Both the position numbers and the translations under genes were made by a program. Shown piece by piece: positions 7,717 to 12,544 of a stretch of DNA of 12,544 nt; within the stretch, counting starts at the first letter, position 1, and the number at the start of each line of letters is the position of its first letter. The DNA comes from Azoarcus sp. (lineage in GTDB: Bacteria; Pseudomonadota; Gammaproteobacteria; Burkholderiales; Rhodocyclaceae): contig JAITCV010000140.1 of the NCBI GenBank assembly GCA_031282905.1, forward strand, positions 1 through 12,544, given 5' to 3'. Under the pieces are notes generated by a model. That model saw only the letters and a list, made by a program, of their open reading frames with translations, was not told the origin of the DNA and did no database searches.

Positions 7717-7752
7717 TTTCGTTGCGCCGCGTGGGGAGTCATGCTGGCCGTT

Positions 7753-9270
7753 TCACCCGAGGAAAAGGCGATAGACCGGGTTGGCGGTCTCATCGGTATA
7801 TCCGTAGCCAAGACGGTGGAGAAAGTCGGCGAAACTTGCCTGACTACCTGGCGGAACCTGCATACCAGCGAGCACGCGGCCAAAATCGGCGCCGTGGTTG
7901 CGGTAATGGAACAGGCTGATGTTCCAGTCCGAGCGCAGGTGGGAGAGAAAATCCATCAGCGCGCCGGGACGTTCGGGAAAGGTGAAACGATAGACCACTT
8001 CATGTTCGGCCTGCGGCGCATGACCGCCCACCATGTAACGCGCATGGGTCTTGGCCATTTCGTTGTCGGTGAGGTCGAGGGCAGGCAACTGATGGCGTTC
8101 GAGCAATTCGATGAGACGCGCGGCTTCGGCGCGATTATGTACGGTGACGCCGACGAAGATATGGGCTTTTTCCGCATCGGCATAACGGTAATTGAATTCG
8201 GTGATATTGCGATTGCCAAGTAATTGACAGAATTTGCGAAATGAACCGGGTTGCTCGGGAATCGTCACCGCGAGCACGGCCTCGCGTTGTTCGCCGAGTT
8301 CGGCGCGCTCGGCGACGAAACGCAGGCGGTCGAAATTCATGTTCGCTCCCGAGGCGACGGCGACCAGGTTTCTGTCGCGCAATTTGTGGCGTTGCGCATA
8401 TTCCTTGGCCCCGGCCACGGCCAGTGCGCCCGAGGGTTCGAGAATCGAGCGGGTATCTTCGAAGACATCCTTGATCGAAGCGCAGATGGCGTCGTTATCG
8501 ACTTCGATGATTTCGTCGACGTATTGCTGGCAAAGCCGGAAGGTTTCGTCGCCGACGCGCTTGACCGCCGTGCCGTCGGCGAAGAGACCGACTTGTTCCA
8601 GCGTGACGGGTTCGCCCGCGGCCAGCGATCGCGCCATGGCGTTGGCGTCGAAGGTTTCGACGCCGATGATTTTTGTCTCCGGGCGCAGGCGTTTGATATA
8701 AGCCGCCACCCCCGCGATGAGGCCGCCGCCGCCGATGGCGCAGAATACGGCGTGGATCGGCTGTGGATGGGCACGCAGGATTTCCATGCCGATCGTGCCT
8801 TGCCCGGCGATGACGTCGGGGTCGTCGTAGGGGTGGACGAAGGTGAGTTTGTCGCGTTTTTCGACTTCGATGGCATGCGCGTAGGCGTCGGAATAGGATT
8901 CGCCCGCGAGCACGACTTCGCCGCCGCGCGCGCGCACCGCGTCGATCTTGATTTGCGGCGTGGTGGCGGGCATGACGATGACCGCCCGCGTACCAAGTTT
9001 TTGCGCCGACAGCGCCACGCCTTGGGCATGGTTGCCAGCGGAAGCGCAGATCACTACGCGCTTGAGCGCCGCCGCCGGCAGGTTCGCCATTTTGTTGTAT
9101 GCGCCGCGCAGTTTGAAACTGAAAACCGGCTGCATGTCTTCGCGCTTGAGGTAGAGGCGGTTATGAACGCGGGCGGAGAGGTTGGCGGCGAAGTCGAGCG
9201 GCGTTTCCGTGGCAACGTCGTACACCCTGGCGTTGAGAATGCGTTCCAGATAATCAGGGGGGGGGGCCAT
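7753..9270 (-). CDS. ilvA: Threonine ammonia-lyase (threonine deaminase), biosynthetic
   Basis: This 505-residue PLP enzyme converts L-threonine to 2-oxobutanoate and ammonia, the first committed step to isoleucine. The catalytic lysine is K53 in SFKLRGAYNKM. SAGNHAQG (77-84) and the phosphate-binding GGGGL (180-184) complete the PLP site. Two C-terminal ACT-like domains (about 328-400 and 423-500, e.g. EHEVVYRFTFPERPGALMDFL) mark the long allosteric form inhibited by isoleucine. Length agrees with E. coli IlvA (514 residues), which matches closely from memory. The frame is open for 105 further codons to 9585, but those residues have no IlvA counterpart and run into an intergenic repeat. I therefore start at ATG 9270, 36 bases downstream of a plausible -10 box. 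Codons 2-5 contain a run of ten C. No classical ribosome site is visible. A diguanylate cyclase gene follows after 36 bp. Confidence 0.96.
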   Translation of the reverse strand: MAPPPDYLERILNARVYDVATETPLDFAANLSARVHNRLYLKREDMQPVFSFKLRGAYNKMANLPAAALKRVVICASAGNHAQGVALSAQKLGTRAVIVMPATTPQIKIDAVRARGGEVVLAGESYSDAYAHAIEVEKRDKLTFVHPYDDPDVIAGQGTIGMEILRAHPQPIHAVFCAIGGGGLIAGVAAYIKRLRPETKIIGVETFDANAMARSLAAGEPVTLEQVGLFADGTAVKRVGDETFRLCQQYVDEIIEVDNDAICASIKDVFEDTRSILEPSGALAVAGAKEYAQRHKLRDRNLVAVASGANMNFDRLRFVAERAELGEQREAVLAVTIPEQPGSFRKFCQLLGNRNITEFNYRYADAEKAHIFVGVTVHNRAEAARLIELLERHQLPALDLTDNEMAKTHARYMVGGHAPQAEHEVVYRFTFPERPGALMDFLSHLRSDWNISLFHYRNHGADFGRVLAGMQVPPGSQASFADFLHRLGYGYTDETANPVYRLFLG

Positions 9271-9551
9271 GAGGGGAATATTTCCGCGTTGCCACAAAGT
9301 GTCCGAGAGTAGCAGCCCGCGCCGGGGGGCGGCAAGAGCGTGATGTCCGCAAGGCAATGATTTCAGCATGGTGCGCGCGGTGAAGCCGCGAAATGGGCCC
9401 TCGGCTCTCTTGGCCACCGACGGAGACAACGTCATCGCGTGATCGAGGCCGGGCAAGCTTTCCTTGCCATGGGGTGCCGAGGCGCTGCGGCTCCAGTTCG
9501 AGATGCTCGATAAGTTCAACGCGATAGCCGGTTCCATGTGATGCCAGTTTC
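9271..9551. other. Spacer upstream of ilvA
   Basis: These 281 bp lie between the ilvA start and the inverted-repeat element. The ilvA frame stays open across them, but the translation (for example AEGPFRGFTARTMLKSLPCG) matches nothing I recognise and is foreign to the IlvA N-terminus. I saw no leader-peptide run of isoleucine, valine or leucine codons and no obvious attenuator. The one supported element is the promoter candidate at 9306-9335. Confidence 0.5.
9306..9335 (-). promoter_or_regulatory. ilvA: Candidate sigma-70 promoter of ilvA
   Basis: On the minus strand TTGCCG (9330-9335) and TACTCT (9306-9311) are 18 bp apart, and the -10 box is preceded by an extended TGC. Matches are four of six and three of six, so the boxes are weak alone. 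The spacing and the extended -10 help. Transcription would begin near 9299, about 29 bases before ATG 9270, which supports that start over the upstream ones. Confidence 0.35.
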
Positions 9552-9684
9552 GTAGGTTGGATAAGCCAAAGGCGTAATCCGACATTGGTTCATCACCGGC
9601 GCAAAGCGCCGCTGTTCTTTGGTTTTGCTTGTGCTGCGCATCGTGGGGACGAATGTCGGATTACGCTACGCTTATCCAACCTAC
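9552..9684. repeat. 133-bp element with imperfect terminal inverted repeats
   Basis: The left arm 9552-9585 begins GTAGGTTGGATAAG and ends GCGTAATCCGACAT. The right arm 9653-9684 is its reverse complement: 14 bases match at each end, with a few differing bases in the middle. The 67 bases between contain a second perfect hairpin, CGGCGC-AAA-GCGCCG (9597-9611). Sequences of the GTAGGTTGGATAAGC...GCGTAATCCGACA type are, to my knowledge, frequent intergenic repeats in proteobacteria. All flanking transcription is on the minus strand, so the transcript downstream of the ABC operon would fold into a long hairpin here and could shield ilvA from read-through. No transposase or flanking direct repeat was seen. 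Confidence 0.7.
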
Positions 9685-9738
9685 AAAATTGCCCGAACGC
9701 GACCCCATCACCACCCTGGGATACAGCGTCGATCTGTA

Positions 9739-9753
9739 GAACCCGATTTGTGG
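9739..9753 (+). repeat. 15-bp dispersed repeat, copy 2
   Basis: Identical to 2446-2460 (GAACCCGATTTGTGG), with gapped similarity continuing to about 9775. The 136 bp between the inverted-repeat element and the binding-protein stop otherwise hold only an imperfect inverted repeat, GCCCAAAGG (9764-9772) against GCCTTGGGC (9794-9802). It has no T-run, so I do not call it a terminator. Confidence 0.4.
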
Positions 9754-9820
9754 GGCCACCGATGCCCAAAGGACGTCCGCGCTATCCTTCCCCGCCTTGG
9801 GCTTGACCGTGCGCACCGGC

Positions 9821-10948
9821 TCAATCCAATCCCCATATCGTGGCGACCTTCTGGCGATATCGGTCGAAATAGGCATTGGCTTCGGCATAAGGAATGTGAA
9901 CTTGCTCGAAGGTATCGACAGGCGGAAAGCCCGGTGGCGGCGGTGTGCCGGGCATGGTGCCGTAGGCATATTCCTGCGCCGCGATCAGCGCCTGGGCGCG
10001 CGGGGTAAACAGCCAATTCTTGAGCAGCTTGGCGGCATGGGGGTGAGGCGCGCCCTTGACCAGCCCCACGCCGGGGCCGTAGAGCACGGTGGCGTCTTGC
10101 GGGAAAGCCGCCTTGATCGGCGCGCCACTGTCCGCCAGGCGCGTCACGCTCTGGGCCGGCACGAAAAGAATGAAGGCAAACCGTCCCTGGGCCAATTGGG
10201 TCATGACGATCTGGTTGCCGCTGCCGTCGCTCGGGCGAGCGTGTTCGCGCAGCCGGAAGAGATCGTCGTCCGACAATTTGCCGCCTTCCTGCAGCACGAT
10301 CAGGGATGCGTCATGGGGACTGATGCCGCCAAAGCGGGGATGGCTGAATTTGCCCTTCCAGCGTTCGTCGAGGATGTCCGCCCAGGTGGACGGCACCTCC
10401 TCGGGCGCGATTTGGCTGGTGTTGTAGGCCAGGGTGAACGCATTGACCCAGGGCAATTGGTAATAGCCTTCCGGATCGGCATATCTTTCCGGCAGATGCC
10501 GGGCCGTCTCCGGCACATGGCGCTCGATGCGTCCTTGGCGCACCAGTTCGGCCAGGGTGCCCCAACCGGCCAGGACCAGATCGCCCATGGCGTTGCCGGA
10601 GCGTGCCTCGCCTTCCAGGCGGGTATAGACCTGCTGCGAGAGCGAGGGAATCAGGCGAATCCCGGGAAAATCCTGGTTGAATGCCTGCCACAGCGCGGCG
10701 GTGTCCGGAAATGCCGTGTAGAGCACCAGTTCCGATTCGCCCGCCGCCAGGGCCGCGGCATAAAGGTCGCGGATGGCCTGATCATGCGCGAACGCCGGAG
10801 CAGGGGTGTGCGCGCGGGTTTCCGCGGCCGTTTCCGCCTGCTCCGGGTCCGAGCAGGCGGCCATCGGCAGGGACAGCGTCAGAGATAACGTCAGGGATAA
10901 CATCAACCCCCCGCCGATTTGGCGTGATGACGAAAACAGGCTTTTCAT
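9821..10948 (-). CDS. ABC importer substrate-binding lipoprotein (ferric/phosphonate/polyamine-type fold)
   Basis: A 375-residue binding protein that would capture the ligand outside the inner membrane and deliver it to the permease encoded upstream. The N-terminus is a lipoprotein signal: basic MKSLFSSSRQ, a hydrophobic LSLT-repeat core, then MAAC with the lipidated Cys at 32. The mature part has the class-II binding-protein pattern: ELVLYTAFPDTAALWQAF, GDLVLAGWGTLAELVRQGRIE, YYQLPWVNAFTLAYNT, STWADILDERWKGK, and GPGVGLVKGAPHPHAAKLLKNWLF. FbpA-type ferric binders carry a Tyr-Tyr pair where this protein reads FILFVPAQSV, so iron is doubtful. The ATG at 10948 overlaps the ATPase stop (ATGA) and has GGAG eight bases upstream. 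The frame runs open to 11311, but that part lies over the ATPase gene and carries no signal peptide. Confidence 0.9.
   Translation of the reverse strand: MKSLFSSSRQIGGGLMLSLTLSLTLSLPMAACSDPEQAETAAETRAHTPAPAFAHDQAIRDLYAAALAAGESELVLYTAFPDTAALWQAFNQDFPGIRLIPSLSQQVYTRLEGEARSGNAMGDLVLAGWGTLAELVRQGRIERHVPETARHLPERYADPEGYYQLPWVNAFTLAYNTSQIAPEEVPSTWADILDERWKGKFSHPRFGGISPHDASLIVLQEGGKLSDDDLFRLREHARPSDGSGNQIVMTQLAQGRFAFILFVPAQSVTRLADSGAPIKAAFPQDATVLYGPGVGLVKGAPHPHAAKLLKNWLFTPRAQALIAAQEYAYGTMPGTPPPPGFPPVDTFEQVHIPYAEANAYFDRYRQKVATIWGLD
10865..10900 (-). repeat. Three in-frame 12-bp tandem units in the lipoprotein signal peptide
   Basis: Read on the minus strand, the units are TTATCCCTGACG, TTATCTCTGACG and CTGTCCCTGCCG, encoding LSLT-LSLT-LSLP. 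The first two differ by one base and the third is more worn. They form the hydrophobic core of the signal peptide. Gain or loss of a unit would keep the frame and alter core length. Confidence 0.6.
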
Positions 10949-12084
10949 GAGTCGGACTCCATTGGATGAACAGGCAGGGCAACCAGTTTGTCGGGAGGAA
11001 AATCGACATGGATTTCTCCCGAGGGCGGCGGAAATGCCGCGCGTCCACCCCAGTCGCGCGCCAGCAGACTGATCCTCAGCGCCAGCGAACCGCAGTTCGC
11101 CGCCACTTCGTAACGCTCGCCGTGGTAATCGACATCTTGTATCTGGAGCGACAAGGCATGACTGGTCTGGCCCCGGCTGACGGGCGTCGCCAACAGGCTC
11201 GAGGCCCGCACGGCGATTTCGACCGGGTCGCCAACGGCGAGGGCCGCGTGTGCCCGCGCGTACAGGGGAAACCCCAGTCCGATATCCACGCCGAGATAAG
11301 GGCTGGCGCACTCCACCACGGTGCCGCGCACGAAATTGTCGAAACCGAGAAACAGCGCGACGGATTTCGTGGCCGGCCGTTCATGGACGTCTTCCGGACT
11401 GCCCAGTTGTTCCAGCCGCCCCGCCTTCATGACCCCGATGCGGTCGGCCAGCACCAGGGCTTCGGTCTGATCGTGCGTGACATACAGGGCCGTGCAGCCG
11501 GTTTTGCCATGGATGGCGCGCAATTCCCGCCGCAAGTAGATGCGCAACTGGGCATCCAGGTTGGATAGGGGTTCATCGAACAACACCAATTGCGGCGAGG
11601 CGACCAGCGCGCGGGCCAGGGCGATCCGCTGCTGCTGTCCGCCAGAGAGTTCATGCGGATAACGCTCGCCCAGTCCCCGCAGATCGACCAGTTCCAGCGC
11701 CTGGTTTGCCAGCCGCGCGAGTTCGCCGCGCGTGAGCGCTTTGCCGCGCGCCTTGAGCGGATAGGCCACGTTATTGAAAACGGTCATGTGGGGCCACAGC
11801 GCGTAGCTCTGGAATACCATGCCGATGTCACGGCGATGAGGCGGCACGAAAAGCGCGGCTTCCGGGTCGGCCACGGTGTGATCGCCGATGCGGATGCGAC
11901 CGGCGTCGGGCTTGTCGAGTCCGGCGAGGCAACGCAGCGTGCTGGTCTTGCCGCAGCCGCTGGGACCGAGCAGGACGAAGAATTCACCCGGCGCGATGGT
12001 CAAATCCAGCCCGTCGATGGCGCGGGCGCAATCCTGACCGGCGTGGAAACGCTTGTGCAATCGCTCGATGCTCACTTTTGCCAT
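10945..12084 (-). CDS. ABC transporter ATP-binding protein, FbpC/PotA-like with C-terminal TOBE region
   Basis: This 379-residue ATPase powers the importer from the cytoplasmic side. All nucleotide-binding motifs are intact: Walker A GPSGCGKTS (40-48), Q-loop Gln92 (MVFQSYALWPHMTVFNNVAYPL), signature LSGGQQQR (146-153), Walker B LVLFDEP (166-172), D-loop SNLD (174-177) and H-loop His204 (YVTHDQTEAL). Residues from about 245 to the end form the beta-rich TOBE-type regulatory part found in ferric, polyamine, maltose and AEP importers (VRGTVVECASPYLGVDI, VEIAVRASSLLA). The ATG is four bases after the permease stop, with GGAG seven bases upstream (12092-12095). Its own stop overlaps the binding-protein start. 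The ATPase alone cannot name the substrate; the strongest resemblance is to the FbpC/PotA group. Confidence 0.95.
   Translation of the reverse strand: MAKVSIERLHKRFHAGQDCARAIDGLDLTIAPGEFFVLLGPSGCGKTSTLRCLAGLDKPDAGRIRIGDHTVADPEAALFVPPHRRDIGMVFQSYALWPHMTVFNNVAYPLKARGKALTRGELARLANQALELVDLRGLGERYPHELSGGQQQRIALARALVASPQLVLFDEPLSNLDAQLRIYLRRELRAIHGKTGCTALYVTHDQTEALVLADRIGVMKAGRLEQLGSPEDVHERPATKSVALFLGFDNFVRGTVVECASPYLGVDIGLGFPLYARAHAALAVGDPVEIAVRASSLLATPVSRGQTSHALSLQIQDVDYHGERYEVAANCGSLALRISLLARDWGGRAAFPPPSGEIHVDFPPDKLVALPVHPMESDS
10957..10960 (-). promoter_or_regulatory. Ribosome binding site deciding the start of the binding-protein gene
   Basis: GGAG on the minus strand lies eight bases before ATG 10948, inside the last codons of the ATPase gene. 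With the ATGA stop/start overlap this points to translational coupling, and it fixes the start against longer open frames. Confidence 0.65.
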
Positions 12085-12088
12085 TGGG

Positions 12089-12544
12089 CTACTCCGGAAT
12101 ATTCGTCGATGACGGAAGGATGACTGGGGACGACGGTGTCCCGCCCTCGAAACTTTCTCTGGACGCCCTCGCTCCCAGCACGCCAGCGTCGGCCCGTCCT
12201 GAGGCGCGTTCTGAAGAATCCGCTCCGCGTTCTGAAGAATTTGCTCCCCGCCGTGTGCCGCGCAGCGCCGCAGCCACGATGCCGGGCGCCAGGATGAAGA
12301 GGCACAGCAGGATCAACAGCGCCGAGGCGACGCCCACTTGGCCGCGCGTGTTCAAGGTGTAGACCGTGGTGGAGAGCGTATTGAGCCCAGGGCCGCCCAG
12401 CAACAGCGGGATATCCAGGCTGCCGCTGATGGCGACCGCCGCCAGATACCCACTCACCAGAAAGCTCGGCAGAACCAGACGGAATACCACCTGCGCCCAG
12501 GCGCGCGCCGGCGAAGCGCCGCTGACGTGCGCCGCCTCCGACAG
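12089..12544 (-). CDS. ABC importer permease, C-terminal part (partial)
   Basis: The frame is open from the window edge to a TAG at 12089-12091 and gives 151 residues; the start lies beyond the window. It begins LSEAAHVSGASPARAWAQVVFRLVLP, the EAA loop of MetI-type permeases that docks onto the ATPase. Two hydrophobic segments follow (about FLVSGYLAAVAISGS and VASALLILLCLFILAPGIVAAAL) with SLDIPLLLGGPGLNTLSTTVYTL between them, as in FbpB-like iron/phosphonate permeases. After the last helix comes an unusual hydrophilic tail of about 55 residues, rich in Ser, Arg, Glu and Gly, with a seven-residue repeat (GANSSER, GADSSER). The stop lies four bases before the ATPase start. The long proteins of this family have two permease halves fused; that cannot be checked here. 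Confidence 0.9.
   Translation of the reverse strand: MSEAAHVSGASPARAWAQVVFRLVLPSFLVSGYLAAVAISGSLDIPLLLGGPGLNTLSTTVYTLNTRGQVGVASALLILLCLFILAPGIVAAALRGTRRGANSSERGADSSERASGRADAGVLGARASRESFEGGTPSSPVILPSSTNIPE
12206..12247. repeat. Two 21-bp tandem units in the permease tail
   Basis: Units 12206-12226 and 12227-12247 start GCGTTCTGAAGAAT and end GCTCC; they differ at two adjacent bases (CC against TT). Being a multiple of three they keep the frame and encode the seven-residue repeat in the cytoplasmic tail of the permease. Confidence 0.75.

Noticed and set aside
6043..8223. Long plus-strand open frames (280 and 445 codons) opposite the diguanylate cyclase and ilvA
   Set aside because: Shadow frames of real minus-strand genes; no motif supports them.
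9764..9802. Imperfect inverted repeat downstream of the binding-protein gene as a terminator
   Set aside because: The loop is long, the arms are imperfect and there is no T-run on the minus strand.
10949..11311. N-terminal extension of the binding-protein frame, giving 496 residues
   Set aside because: It lies antisense-free but out of frame over the ATPase gene. The lipoprotein signal, GGAG site and ATGA overlap all fix the start at 10948.

Overview
The window looks like ordinary chromosomal DNA from a GC-rich proteobacterium, most likely beta- or gammaproteobacterial. The reasons are protein resemblance (a YnaI-type MscS channel, a Prc/Tsp protease with the full enterobacterial-type architecture, an IlvA with two ACT-like domains), high GC with strong GC3 bias in the genes, and short palindromic repeats of kinds common in those classes. 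I saw no tRNA, rRNA, CRISPR array, integrase or transposase.

Layout. 1-152 (+) is the last 49 codons of a sensor histidine kinase. It converges on a YnaI-like mechanosensitive channel gene (243-1361, -), with a GC-rich palindrome between the two stops. Divergent from the channel is a stand-alone HDOD-domain gene (1499-2353, +). A 403-bp gene-free, AT-richer spacer with repeat fragments follows. Next come the periplasmic protease gene prc (2757-4901, +) and, 52 bp downstream, a small divergent macro-domain protein (4954-5433, +). These converge on a pair on the minus strand: ilvA (true start 9270, stop 7753) followed after 36 bp by a membrane GGDEF diguanylate cyclase (7716-5476). Upstream of ilvA is a spacer of about 550 bp (9271-9820). 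It holds a likely promoter, a 133-bp inverted-repeat element and a second copy of a 15-mer found in the first spacer. The right end is a minus-strand ABC importer operon in the order permease (cut by the window end), ATPase, lipoprotein substrate-binding protein. Its genes are tightly coupled: a 4-bp gap, then an ATGA stop/start overlap.

How the genes work together. The only clear multi-gene system is the ABC importer of the ferric/polyamine/phosphonate (FbpABC-like) type; its ligand cannot be read from the sequence, and the tyrosine pair of ferric-binding relatives appears to be missing. prc and the macro gene may be co-transcribed, as may ilvA and the diguanylate cyclase. Two longer open frames were trimmed: ilvA is open for 105 codons upstream of its real start, and the binding-protein gene for 121 codons, mostly across the ATPase gene.

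No clear new defence or mobile system is visible. The points most worth a second look are the C10 homopolymer directly after the ilvA start codon, the macro protein with a rebuilt first ligand loop, the 133-bp inverted-repeat element, and in-frame tandem repeats in the binding-protein signal peptide and the permease tail.
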